A DNA stretch of 64,000 nucleotides from NCBI GenBank assembly GCA_965225705.1, contig OZ245325.1:1116001-1180000 (forward strand), given 5' to 3'. Origin of the DNA: G965225705 sp965225705. Its GTDB lineage: Bacteria; Pseudomonadota; Alphaproteobacteria; Caulobacterales; Maricaulaceae. Position 1 is the stretch's first letter, and each line of letters opens with the position of its first letter. Of this stretch, positions 1 through 8,578 are shown in pieces. The translations under genes and the position numbers were made by a program. The notes beneath the pieces are model-generated. The model worked only from the letters and a program-made list of their open reading frames with translations. It made no database searches and had not been told where the DNA came from.

Positions 1-569
1 TCCAGCTTCCAGGCCGTTAAACCGCGGCATACACCTTCTTCATCCATAATAATATCAAGGGCGATATATTCAATGAAAAAACGGGCATGGTGACGCAAGG
101 CCTGACCATAAAGCGTTTGAAGCATGGCATGGCCTGTCCTGTCTGCTGCTGCACAGGTACGCTGAGCAGGCGGTCCCTCACCAAATTTTGTGGTCATACC
201 CCCGAAAGGGCGTTGATAAATCCTGCCCTCTTCTGTCCGTGAAAAAGGCATGCCATAATGTTCCAGCTCATAAACGGCTTTGGGGGCGTGCCGGCAGAGA
301 TATTCAATAGAATCCTGATCACCAAGCCAGTCTGATCCTTTAACCGTATCATACATATGCCAGCGCCAGTCATCTGGCCCCATATTGCCGAGGGAGGCAG
401 CAATCCCCCCCTGTGCTGCGGCTGTATGGCTCCGTGTTGGAAAAACTTTTGTGATACATGCTGTTTTGAGGCCTGATTCCGCAGCCGCCAGTGTTGCCCG
501 CAGACCAGATCCCCCGGCGCCAACAACAAGAACGTCAAAATTGTGATCTGTCCAGGTATAGGCCGTCAT
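1..569 (-). CDS. sdhA: Succinate dehydrogenase flavoprotein subunit (partial, 3' end outside window)
   Basis: Catalytic subunit of complex II, oxidising succinate to fumarate at a covalently bound FAD on the cytoplasmic side of the inner membrane. Only about 189 N-terminal residues are visible; the rest, and presumably sdhB, lie beyond position 1. Seen: the dinucleotide-binding motif VVGAGGSGLRA at residues 15-25; RSHTAAAQGG with His48, the residue that carries FAD in this family; and RTCAAADRTGH further on. The ATG at 569 overlaps the sdhD stop as ATGA, which points to translational coupling and fixes the start. Confidence 0.96.
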   Translation of the reverse strand, partial: MTAYTWTDHNFDVLVVGAGGSGLRATLAAAESGLKTACITKVFPTRSHTAAAQGGIAASLGNMGPDDWRWHMYDTVKGSDWLGDQDSIEYLCRHAPKAVYELEHYGMPFSRTEEGRIYQRPFGGMTTKFGEGPPAQRTCAAADRTGHAMLQTLYGQALRHHARFFIEYIALDIIMDEEGVCRGLTAWKL

Positions 570-958
570 CCTGCAACCCCTTTCCACAAAATCATAAGAA
601 TGGATAAGACACCCAGAAGCCAGAAGGAAAGGCATATAAATGTGTTCAGGAGAAGAAGCATAGTTCGTGTCAGGGGTCTTGCAATATAATCAAGAACAAT
701 CTCGGCCATGCCAAGGCGCATATGATAAAAGACAGCACTGAGAAAGAGAAGCGTCGTGAGCGCCCCGAAAGGAGAGCCCAGCCAGGCAAGAATGCCGGAA
801 CGCCCTTCTGCGAAATAGTATAAAAGAGAAAAGATAAAGATGGGCGTCAAAATTAATAAAGCACAGGCAGATACGCGTAAAGCAAGAAAACCTGCAAGAC
901 CTTCATGGGCACTGCCACGACCACGGGCTTTGGAAAGGGGGGTACGCATATCATTCAT
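566..958 (-). CDS. sdhD: Succinate dehydrogenase membrane anchor subunit
   Basis: Hydrophobic 130-residue anchor of complex II that, with SdhC, holds haem b and forms the ubiquinone site. Three membrane segments are visible (about residues 25-50, 60-80 and 97-126). The segment FYHMRLGMAEIVLDYI contains the His expected to ligate haem and the Asp-Tyr pair near the quinone site in SdhD proteins. The gene overlaps sdhC upstream and sdhA downstream, each by four bases (ATGA), so the three are one translationally coupled operon. The sequence diverges quickly in this family; the assignment rests on topology, these residues and position. Confidence 0.93.
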   Translation of the reverse strand: MNDMRTPLSKARGRGSAHEGLAGFLALRVSACALLILTPIFIFSLLYYFAEGRSGILAWLGSPFGALTTLLFLSAVFYHMRLGMAEIVLDYIARPLTRTMLLLLNTFICLSFWLLGVLSILMILWKGVAG

Positions 959-1362
959 GAAAAACCTCCCCGCATCATCAGAACAACAGCCCAGCCTGCC
1001 CCTGTTAAAAAAGCTGCTGCGAGCATAATAAACCAGGACACTCTGTTCGCCTGTTGCGGTTCATAACCCCCGCCTGCATCCCAGATGAGATGCCTGAGAC
1101 CATTTAACATATGGTAGAAGAGGGCATAAGAGAAGGCCAGAAGAATGGCCTGACCTGTCAAAGAGGTACTAAGATGCTCTGTTCGTTTATAAAGAACTCC
1201 CCCATGAGCAGCTGCAGCTATCCACAAAACAAGCCCCAGGGCACCGAGGTAAAGAGCCATTCCTGTTGCCCTGTGTAAAATGGAAGACAGCATAGTGGGA
1301 TGCCATTTCCACACCTGTAAATGGGGGGAAAGGGGTCTTTTGGGGGGAAGTTTAAAAGTCAT
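955..1362 (-). CDS. sdhC: Succinate dehydrogenase cytochrome b556 subunit
   Basis: First gene of the complex II operon, 135 residues with three predicted membrane helices. The N-terminus carries the family signature RPLSPHLQVWKW; SSILHRATG supplies the Ser and Arg that line the quinone site; and FYHMLNGLRHLIWD holds the predicted haem-ligand His. No other gene lies between it and the pdhA 3' end (219 bases away), so the operon promoter should be in 1363-1581. Length and motif order are normal for alphaproteobacterial SdhC. Confidence 0.95.
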   Translation of the reverse strand: MTFKLPPKRPLSPHLQVWKWHPTMLSSILHRATGMALYLGALGLVLWIAAAAHGGVLYKRTEHLSTSLTGQAILLAFSYALFYHMLNGLRHLIWDAGGGYEPQQANRVSWFIMLAAAFLTGAGWAVVLMMRGGFS

Positions 1363-1581
1363 CGTCCGGAACTTACCCTATCTTTGAGTTTTTTAATTGT
1401 GGGAAGAAGTCTGACACCAAAGGCAGGAAGATGCAAGCCATCTTATAGTATTTTATAGGTGAATATATGAAGGCAATTTTGATCTCTGAGTTCTTATATT
1501 TGAGGTAACATACTATCTGTCACAGAATCCTGTTACAGGCATATGAGACGTGTCTCTCAGAAAACAGGAGAGGGTGCCCTT

Positions 1582-2814
1582 CTAAAGAAGCACATCCTCA
1601 TAAAGAGAATGGGGTTCAGGCTCTGGTGTTGTTTGCGCAAATTGTGCGGCTTCATTCACCTCGGCCCGCACCGCTTTATCGAGAGCTTTAAGATCGTCTT
1701 CTGTAGCCCAGCTCTGAGAGATGATATTTGTTTTAAGCAGAGAGATAGGGTCATGATGTTCCCGCATATTCTGCACTTCTTCTTTGGAGCGATATTGCGC
1801 CGGATCAGACATGGAATGACCACGATAGCGATATGTTTTCATTTCAAGAATGAAGGGGCCACCGCCTTCTCGTGTACGCTTTACAGCTTTATCTCCAGCC
1901 TGTCTCACGGCAAGAATATCCATGCCATCAACTGCTTCACCTTTGATCCCGAAGCTTAGACCCCGTTTGTAAAGATGTACTTCTGACGAGGAACGCTGAA
2001 CACTTGTTCCCATAGCATAGCCATTATTCTCGATGATATAGACAACAGGGAGATTCCATAGCTTGGCCATATTGAAGCTTTCATAGACCTGTCCCTGATT
2101 AACAGCACCATCCCCAAGATATGTCAGGCACACAGCATTGTTATCATGATAATGGTTGGCAAAGGCCAAACCTGTTCCCAGAGGTGTCTGAGCCCCCACA
2201 ATGCCATGACCACCAAAGAAATTCTTCTCCCGGCTGAACATGTGCATAGACCCGCCTTTGCCTCTGGAATAACCAGCCTCACGGCCTGTCAGCTCTGCCA
2301 TAACCCTTTTAGGATCCATACCACAGGCCAGCATATGACCATGATCACGATAGGCTGTAATCACCTGATCCTGAGGTTGAAGAACAGCCTGTAGTCCTGT
2401 CACCACAGCTTCCTGACCGATATAGAGATGGCAAAATCCACCTATCAGCCCCATGCCATAAAGCTGACCTGCCTTTTCTTCGAAACGACGAATTAAAAGC
2501 ATATCACGATAGTAACGAAGGGCTTGTTGTGAGGTGAGGGGAGAGGCGGACATACGTTTTTTTTGTTCTTTAGGTTTAGGATACAGGCCTTTTGTTCCTT
2601 TAAGCCCATGAAATTTACGCCAGTTTGCATATTGATTGGCGGCTGAGACAGCATTTTCTCCTGTCTGGACAATACGTTCTATAATATCCCTGCGATAGAC
2701 GGGGTTATCCTGTGTTGCAGCAGACAGCATGTCATCTGCAATTTTCCACATTCCAGAGCTTTTTGTGCCCTCTCTTGGATAAGCAATTCCATTTTTTTTG
2801 ATGTTTTTGGCCAT
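1582..2814 (-). CDS. pdhA: Pyruvate dehydrogenase E1 component, alpha subunit, with N-terminal extension
   Basis: Thiamine-diphosphate-dependent E1-alpha of the pyruvate dehydrogenase complex, which decarboxylates pyruvate and passes the acetyl group to E2 lipoyl domains. Residues from about 88 on are a full E1-alpha: YIGQEA, RDHGH, the GDGAVNQG...NN diphosphate/Mg motif and the YRYRGHSMSDP loop. The first ~87 residues are extra; most relatives start near MSASPL (position 2553). The upstream ATG at 2814 has a good site (GAAAGGTG), whereas 2553 has none, so I keep the long form. No pdhB or E2 gene follows: the next gene downstream is sdhC. A related branched-chain or acetoin E1-alpha is possible but less likely. 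Confidence 0.9.
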   Translation of the reverse strand: MAKNIKKNGIAYPREGTKSSGMWKIADDMLSAATQDNPVYRRDIIERIVQTGENAVSAANQYANWRKFHGLKGTKGLYPKPKEQKKRMSASPLTSQQALRYYRDMLLIRRFEEKAGQLYGMGLIGGFCHLYIGQEAVVTGLQAVLQPQDQVITAYRDHGHMLACGMDPKRVMAELTGREAGYSRGKGGSMHMFSREKNFFGGHGIVGAQTPLGTGLAFANHYHDNNAVCLTYLGDGAVNQGQVYESFNMAKLWNLPVVYIIENNGYAMGTSVQRSSSEVHLYKRGLSFGIKGEAVDGMDILAVRQAGDKAVKRTREGGGPFILEMKTYRYRGHSMSDPAQYRSKEEVQNMREHHDPISLLKTNIISQSWATEDDLKALDKAVRAEVNEAAQFAQTTPEPEPHSLYEDVLL

Positions 2815-3202
2815 ATTATTACACCTTTCAAAAACCGAAACTTTTAAAGCCAGAGAGAGGGGGTATATACTGTCGGTCTCTTTCCATACTCCTGTTTATA
2901 CACGAAATTGTGATGATGGCCATAGAAAAACTTCTATGAAAGTGAAGAGAAATAAAGGATAAAGTTTGAAATAAAGCGTCCTGCAGAAAGAGGAACAGGG
3001 CATTGCTTTAAAGACTGGAACTGGTTTTGGGGAATAAGCTGATCTCTTTATCTCAGGAGTCTCTGTTTTTGACCTTTTCTTATGGTCTTTGAAATGCTAT
3101 CACCCCTTAGCCTGACAGAAGAAGATTAAGATCTTTCCTTCAGGCATGTTGTCTTTAGTGTTGAGAGCATCATTTAGTTGAAAATATGGAAAGTTACGGA
3201 CT
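2815..3202. other. Intergenic region between divergent pdhA and icd
   Basis: About 390 bases without a supportable gene. It must contain the promoters of both flanking genes, which are transcribed away from each other. I see no strong hairpin or clear sigma-70 pair. Confidence 0.6.
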
Positions 3203-4420
3203 ATGGCAAAAATAACAGTTGAAAATCCTGTCGTTGAGATGGACGGGGATGAAATGACCCGCATTATCTGGTCAATGATCAAAGAAAAATTGATTCTTCC
3301 GTATCTTGATATAGATCTTAAATATTATGATCTCAGCATCCAGTCCCGTGATGCAACAGGAGATCAGATTACCATAGATGCAGCCCGGGCTGTTAAGCGC
3401 TATGGCGTTGGTGTCAAATGTGCCACGATAACACCTGATGAGGTTCGCGTTGAGGAGTTTGGCCTTAAAAAAATGTGGCGTTCTCCCAATGGCACAATTC
3501 GTAATATTTTAGGTGGTGTTGTTTTTCGTGAGCCTATTGTTTGCCGTAATGTCCCCCGTCTTGTTTCTGGCTGGACGGAGCCTTTTGTTATTGGCCGTCA
3601 TGCTTTTGGTGATCAGTATCGTGCAACGGATTTTCTGGTCCCCGGGCCTGGTAAATTAACCCTTACCTGGGAAGCAAAAGATGGATCAGAGAAAAAAAGC
3701 TTTGATGTTTTTGATTTTGAAAGCTCTGGTGTTGCGATGGGTATGTATAATCTGGATGATTCTATTCGTGATTTTGCCAGAGCATGTATGAATTATGGTT
3801 TGCAGCGCCGCTGGCCTGTCTATCTTTCGACGAAAAACACTATTCTCAAAGCTTATGACGGGCGTTTTAAAGATCTTTTTGAAGAGGTCTTTGAGAAGGA
3901 GTTTAAAGAGGAGTTTAAAAAAGCTGGTATTGAATATCAGCATCGCCTGATTGATGACATGGTGGCCTGTGCTGTTAAATGGTCCGGCAGTTTTGTCTGG
4001 GCATGTAAAAATTATGATGGCGATGTGCAGTCTGATATGGCTGCCCAGGGTTTTGGTTCGCTGGGCCTGATGACCTCTATTTTGATGACACCTGATGGGA
4101 AGACTGTGGAAGCTGAAGCAGCACATGGCACGGTGACCCGCCATTTTCGTACGCATCAGCGTGGTGAGCCAACGTCAACAAATTCAACCGCCTCAATTTT
4201 TGCCTGGACACGTGCTCTGGCACACCGTTCTAAAATGGATGGGAACGAGGCCCTGGGACGTTTTTCTGACCTTCTTGAAAAAAGTGTTATCGATACAATT
4301 GAGGGGGGAGAAATGACCAAGGATTTAGCGCTTCTTGTCGGTGAACATCAAAGCTGGCTTGACACAGAAGGCTTCCTTGATGCTATAGCACGCCGTTTTG
4401 AACAGGACTGGCAAGGATAA
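3203..4420 (+). CDS. icd: NADP-dependent isocitrate dehydrogenase
   Basis: TCA-cycle enzyme converting isocitrate to 2-oxoglutarate and CO2 with NADP+. At 405 residues it is the homodimeric, eukaryote-like type common in alphaproteobacteria, not the E. coli type. Seen: EMDGDEMTRIIW at the N-terminus, the substrate-binding SPNGTIRNILGG near residue 95, VFREPI, the metal-binding DDMVACAVKWSG region near residue 250, and AAHGTVTRHFR near 310, which contacts the coenzyme in this type. The ATG start gives the canonical N-terminus. A monocistronic unit is likely, since the next gene is 480 bases away. Confidence 0.97.
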   Translation: MAKITVENPVVEMDGDEMTRIIWSMIKEKLILPYLDIDLKYYDLSIQSRDATGDQITIDAARAVKRYGVGVKCATITPDEVRVEEFGLKKMWRSPNGTIRNILGGVVFREPIVCRNVPRLVSGWTEPFVIGRHAFGDQYRATDFLVPGPGKLTLTWEAKDGSEKKSFDVFDFESSGVAMGMYNLDDSIRDFARACMNYGLQRRWPVYLSTKNTILKAYDGRFKDLFEEVFEKEFKEEFKKAGIEYQHRLIDDMVACAVKWSGSFVWACKNYDGDVQSDMAAQGFGSLGLMTSILMTPDGKTVEAEAAHGTVTRHFRTHQRGEPTSTNSTASIFAWTRALAHRSKMDGNEALGRFSDLLEKSVIDTIEGGEMTKDLALLVGEHQSWLDTEGFLDAIARRFEQDWQG

Positions 4421-4903
4421 ATTAAAAGCGCATGCCTTCATATTGTACATATGGTCTTTGTTTTTTATGCCTTTAAAAAAGAGGCTCTGGCATATGCTCT
4501 GCTCTGTAAGAGCGATATGTGGGGATGTTAAAGAAAAAGCCGTGGATAGGGTTTGCCATCTTTCAGTAGGGTGTAGAATTTATGTTCTGTAGATTTTAGA
4601 TAATCTACAGAACATACTTCATATTATGCCTATCTGTATCTATAAAAAATCAAGTAATATTTTCAAAATATAATTACAATTTAATATTATAAATAATGTA
4701 AATCATATTAACCTTAATGTTTTTAAAAGCCCTTTTTGTTGTTTAAATGTTACTTAACAGATAAATAATACTGTTTCTTCTGTATAATTTATTTTTAGGA
4801 TTTACTTGGATCAGCGTAAGAATCATGTGTGGCTATCTCCTTTTTTAGTATCCCGGACGTACAAAGTTCCCGGGGATTAGTCTTTGATTAAATGTGAGGG
4901 CTT
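4421..4903. other. AT-rich intergenic region downstream of icd
   Basis: About 480 bases with no supportable gene. It holds a perfect 15-bp inverted repeat at 4581-4616 and is otherwise very AT-rich from 4620 to 4800. It probably contains the end of the icd transcript and the promoter of the following flavoenzyme. Confidence 0.6.
4581..4616. other. Perfect 15-bp inverted repeat (hairpin)
   Basis: TATGTTCTGTAGATT at 4581-4595 is matched exactly by its reverse complement at 4602-4616, leaving a 6-base loop (TTAGAT). It lies about 160 bases after icd. There is no T-run on either side, so it is not a classical intrinsic terminator. It could act as an mRNA 3' stabiliser or as a protein-binding dyad. 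Confidence 0.85.
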
Positions 4904-6229
4904 GTGTCGGAGCATTCTGTCCAGAATTTTGACGGGGAGCCTGTTAGACTCCTCAACCTCCACAGCTTTGCTGATCGGGTTCTGTGCTATGGTGAGATTG
5001 AGTGGCTGGTTGCCTCCCGTCCTTTTCTGGATAATCTTGTTGCGGATTTTCTTGCCCCCCTTCAAATAGGTGGAAGTACATATTCAGTTTACCATGCCTA
5101 TGGCATGGGGGGGGCGGGTATTACTCTTTCTCCTGCCCTTGCTATAAAGCTTCTTCGGGATCTTCATCAATATTGTTTTTCCAAGGGGAAACCTGTCACG
5201 ATTGTAGGCGCAGGGGTTGTTGGTCTTACTCTGGCAGAAGAATTACTAAATGCCGGCTATCAGGATATAACACTTGTTGCAGAAATTTTTCCCAGGGGTG
5301 TCGAATCTGTTTTTCCCTCTTTTAAACCCTTAACGCATAAGGCTAACTACCCCAGCCGTGTCCCTGTTGCCTATATCATGCCTGTTTCAGTGGGGCCTTA
5401 TAAGGATGAGAGGGTATGGAAGGGTATGTTGACTGATGCACAGAGCCAATGGGAAGGTCTCCTGAAGGATTCACCTTACAGATCTTTTATTCAGCCATCA
5501 CAACGTATTGTTTTTTCTGATTTGCCTGAAAGTGAAGCACCTCACCACAATTATGCGACGCATGAAGTTAATAAAATACTGGGGTTTCAGCTTTATCCTC
5601 TCAGCGTGAATAAGGACCGGTTCTTTTTGGGAAGTGGTGGCGACTTATACCGTCGTCGGTCAGAAACACTTCTGCGTTTTGAGAATGTCCTTCAGGTTGA
5701 TACCCTGTCATTCCTTCTTAAAAAACTGGAACGGTTGAGGGGTAGCCCCTGTATTCAGTTGTATCAAAAAAAACTCTGTTCTGCTGAAGATCTTTTGTGT
5801 TTTCTTAAAGAAGATGCCTTTGTTATCAATGCATCCGGTCATGGTTTAAAGCAGGTTTTCAAAATAAAGGAGGTACGACCTGTCCGCGGTGATGGGATTG
5901 TTCTGTCACTTCCGGAAAAATTTGTTCGCAAAGAGGAGAAGGCACAAAGTCACTATAGCTATTGGGCGGCCGGAAAGTATATCCATCAGAATTTTGTTGA
6001 AGGGGAGGGTATGAAACTTCTTCTTGGGGGAAGTTTTCTGGAAGGAGATTATTCTTTAGAAGCAAACCCGGAAATAATCACAGGGATCCTGACACAATGG
6101 TACCGTTTTTTTCAGTATAGACATGATCTTCCAGAATTATTTCCTCCAGGGGTCAGGCACTGTTGTCACAACAGAACGGATGTCTCAGATTTTGTTACAA
6201 AAATAATGAAGAATATGACAGCGCCCTGA
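4904..6229 (+). CDS. FAD-dependent oxidoreductase of the D-amino-acid oxidase fold, unusual motif order
   Basis: A 441-residue flavoprotein, substrate unknown. The Rossmann motif VTIVGAGVVGLTL sits at residues 98-110, well inside the protein. HAYGMGGAGITLS at 64-76 resembles the FAD-contacting block found near the C-terminus of ordinary D-amino-acid oxidases. Here it comes before the Rossmann motif, giving a permuted look. The C-terminal half contains the expected GDGIVLSLPE-like and GGSFLEGDYS blocks. The proposed start is GTG with GAGGG only a few bases upstream, so the exact start is uncertain. It stands alone. An oxidase or dehydrogenase for an amine or D-amino acid is likely; no substrate residues can be assigned. 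Confidence 0.75.
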   Translation: MSEHSVQNFDGEPVRLLNLHSFADRVLCYGEIEWLVASRPFLDNLVADFLAPLQIGGSTYSVYHAYGMGGAGITLSPALAIKLLRDLHQYCFSKGKPVTIVGAGVVGLTLAEELLNAGYQDITLVAEIFPRGVESVFPSFKPLTHKANYPSRVPVAYIMPVSVGPYKDERVWKGMLTDAQSQWEGLLKDSPYRSFIQPSQRIVFSDLPESEAPHHNYATHEVNKILGFQLYPLSVNKDRFFLGSGGDLYRRRSETLLRFENVLQVDTLSFLLKKLERLRGSPCIQLYQKKLCSAEDLLCFLKEDAFVINASGHGLKQVFKIKEVRPVRGDGIVLSLPEKFVRKEEKAQSHYSYWAAGKYIHQNFVEGEGMKLLLGGSFLEGDYSLEANPEIITGILTQWYRFFQYRHDLPELFPPGVRHCCHNRTDVSDFVTKIMKNMTAP

Positions 6230-6336
6230 TGGTGGTCTTCTTTCTAACTTAGAGAATATATGACCACCAGACGTGATTCTTTTTGTCTCTAATTTCATAA
6301 TTTTTAGCGACAATATCACAGTTTCCTGGCTCTGTG

Positions 6337-7077
6337 TTAAGATATTATAGAAGGGCATGCGTAGGGCGAAAGGTTATATGTCTTTGGGCAGAACCTCACA
6401 TATATACCCCATAAGCGTGTTAAGGCTTCTGAGCCTTCAGGTGTTATCGCAAGCATACGGCTTTTGGGATGGCGGCATATCCAGGCCCTGTTTTCAAATA
6501 TACCAAGCAGGGCCGCCCCTAAAGCACCCCCAAGATGGCTTTGCCGTTCACTCCAGTCCAGACATGGTATGGCAAAAACACGGCGTTTTCGGTATAAAGA
6601 GGGGAGATCTACCCCCAGATTTTTAAAAAAAGCTTCTCCTTTGGGGCTTAAAGAACAGGTTTTCTCCTGAAGCAGGATTTCACCCCTCTCAACCATACTC
6701 TGCATAAGCTGTACCCCAAGGTGTCCCGCTATATGATCATAGCATGTTCGTGCACGACGAATGCCCTTATCCCCCCTGATAGTGCGCTTTCGGGGAGAAG
6801 CATGGTGGGTCAGAACCATCAAAGCCTCCAGAGCATGGGCCACATCAGGGCCTGAAAGCTCAATATAATGGTGACGTCCCTGCTGGCGTTTTCGGACAAG
6901 GCCGGTTTCTGAAAGCTTGCGTATATGGCTGCTTGCTGTCTGGGGCGTGATGCCGGAGATGGAGGCCAGCTCACTCGCCGTCAAAGCATGTTCACGCATT
7001 AAGGCAGCCAGCATAGTGGCACGTGCGGGATCACCAATGAGGGCTGCTGCCTGTGCAAAATATGGTCCTTCATGCAT
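6337..7077 (-). CDS. ArsR-type winged helix-turn-helix transcriptional regulator
   Basis: A 246-residue DNA-binding protein. Residues 1-95 form an ArsR-like winged helix (ALIGDPARATMLAALM, then ASELASISGITPQTASSHIRKL as the recognition helix). The C-terminal part holds CLDWSERQSHLGGALGAAL, a block typical of a subgroup of long ArsR-like regulators. No cysteine metal-binding CxC is present in the helix region, so a metal sensor of the SmtB kind is unlikely. The gene is divergent from the alpha/beta hydrolase at 7165, with only 87 bases between, so it probably controls that operon and itself. Confidence 0.85.
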   Translation of the reverse strand: MHEGPYFAQAAALIGDPARATMLAALMREHALTASELASISGITPQTASSHIRKLSETGLVRKRQQGRHHYIELSGPDVAHALEALMVLTHHASPRKRTIRGDKGIRRARTCYDHIAGHLGVQLMQSMVERGEILLQEKTCSLSPKGEAFFKNLGVDLPSLYRKRRVFAIPCLDWSERQSHLGGALGAALLGIFENRAWICRHPKSRMLAITPEGSEALTRLWGIYVRFCPKTYNLSPYACPSIIS

Positions 7078-7164
7078 GCTTCGATCTTAACCGAAGCATT
7101 TTTGTCTGTCTACCCTTTAGTATCAGGCTGAAGCTTATACAGAAGACAGGGGGTGAGAGAGATA

Positions 7165-8139
7165 ATGCTTTTAAAAGAACATCAAAAACTGTCCTGGATT
7201 TTACCAGAAAAAGATATAAGTCTGTCTTTAGCGATCACACACTGTCCGGGACAGGGGAAACAAAGACCACCCGTTCTTTATGTTCATGGAGCAACTTTTC
7301 CCTCAAACCTGTCGGTGGACTGGTCTTTTAAAGGACAGCCTTCATGGCTGGAAAACTTACGTGCTGCGGGCCTGGATGCCTGGACTTTTGATATGGCTGG
7401 TTTTGGAGAGTCAGAGCGCTATCCTGAAAAGGGTGTGACGTATGCTACGCCACCAGGTGGGGCAAATCACGCTGCCCAACAGATTCTTCGTGTCATAGAG
7501 CATATTCTTCAAAAAACAGGGCAGGAAAGCCTTGATCTTATCGCGCATTCCTGGGGATGTATGGCAGCTATCATCGTCGCAGGGCTTTCTCCCCAACGCA
7601 TTAGAAAACTTGTCCTTTTTGGTCCCATCGCACCACGCTTTCCCCCTTCAGCACAGGGGATTTCTTCTCCTGAGATTCCTTTCCCCTTTCGCCTGGTTGA
7701 TGCGGCCTATCAGCGCCGGCGTTTTGAAACAGACACCCTTCAGGGGCCCGCTCTTCATGCTGATGAACTGGAAACCTGGCTTGAGACGTATCTTAAAACA
7801 GACCCTCAGGCACAAACCCGCACCCCTGCTGCTGTTCAGGTCCCTGCAGGCCCCTCTTATGATATTGCGAGAGCCTGGTCCGGCACACCTCCCTATCAGG
7901 CGGAGACAGTAAAGGCCCCTGTTTTTTTTGTAACAGGTGAATATGATGCCTTGTGTACGCCTTCTGATATGGCTCAGCTGGAGCTCCTGCTGACCGGGGC
8001 GGCTTCTCTCCAAAAATGTCTGATTCCAGGAGGCGGACACCTGGCCCATCTGGAGAAATGTCGTGAGAGTTTGTGGGCGGCCGTTTATGGTTTCTTAGAT
8101 GCGGAGGAAAAAGGGAAAGGACCCCAGGGGATGAGATAA
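7165..8139 (+). CDS. Alpha/beta hydrolase
   Basis: A 324-residue serine hydrolase, probably cytoplasmic (no signal peptide). Seen: the oxyanion-side strand YVHGATFP, GFGESERYPE, the nucleophile elbow IAHSWGC (Ser), TGEYDALC with the likely acidic residue, and GGGHLAHLEK with the catalytic His. The substrate cannot be read from the sequence. The ATG at 7165 is preferred over an in-frame GTG at 7153 because GGGGGTGA lies about 8 bases before it. It is followed after 43 bases by a small ABM-fold gene, suggesting a two-gene operon under the divergent ArsR-type regulator. Confidence 0.88.
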   Translation: MLLKEHQKLSWILPEKDISLSLAITHCPGQGKQRPPVLYVHGATFPSNLSVDWSFKGQPSWLENLRAAGLDAWTFDMAGFGESERYPEKGVTYATPPGGANHAAQQILRVIEHILQKTGQESLDLIAHSWGCMAAIIVAGLSPQRIRKLVLFGPIAPRFPPSAQGISSPEIPFPFRLVDAAYQRRRFETDTLQGPALHADELETWLETYLKTDPQAQTRTPAAVQVPAGPSYDIARAWSGTPPYQAETVKAPVFFVTGEYDALCTPSDMAQLELLLTGAASLQKCLIPGGGHLAHLEKCRESLWAAVYGFLDAEEKGKGPQGMR

Positions 8140-8182
8140 GAAATTCTGATCATGGAATTTATTGTGCAGAAGGATCCTACAG

Positions 8183-8524
8183 ATGATTGGTGTTATTTTT
8201 GAAGTTTTTTTTGATGAAAATGCCTGTAAACAGGGCCATAAACAGGCTTATCTTGATTTAGCTTCGGCCTTGAAAAGTGAGGTGGAGCAACAGGATGGTC
8301 TTCTCTCTATAGAGCGTTTTGAAAGCCTGAGCCAACCAGGAAAACTCCTCTCGCTTTCCTTTTGGCGTGATGAAACTGCTCTTCAGGCCTGGCGCACGCA
8401 TGCTGGCCATAAAGCGGCTCAACAACAAGGTCGTGAACAGCTTTTTAGCCAATACCGTATTCGTGTTGGCCAGATCATACGGGATTATGACAAGGATCGG
8501 CGCAAGCAGGCCCCGTGTCCATAA
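8183..8524 (+). CDS. Antibiotic biosynthesis monooxygenase (ABM) domain protein
   Basis: A 113-residue single-domain protein of the dimeric alpha/beta-barrel (ABM-like) fold: IGVIFEVFFDENA, a helix with YLDLASALKSEVEQQDGLLSIE cut by a turn, then FWRDETALQAWRTHAGHKAAQ. Members include small cofactor-free monooxygenases and haem-degrading enzymes; which applies here is unknown. ATG 8183 follows AGAAGGA with about 8 bases spacing, so the TTG at 8162 is not needed. Probably co-transcribed with the hydrolase. Confidence 0.82.
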   Translation: MIGVIFEVFFDENACKQGHKQAYLDLASALKSEVEQQDGLLSIERFESLSQPGKLLSLSFWRDETALQAWRTHAGHKAAQQQGREQLFSQYRIRVGQIIRDYDKDRRKQAPCP

Positions 8525-8578
8525 GGACATAAATGTGAGCCTTGACGTGACAGGTTTTCTTCAGAACAGGGAGCATGT

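Noticed and set aside
1543..1959. 138-codon plus-strand frame over the pdhA 3' half
   Set aside because: It is antisense to a firmly identified E1-alpha gene; no family features and no ribosome site.
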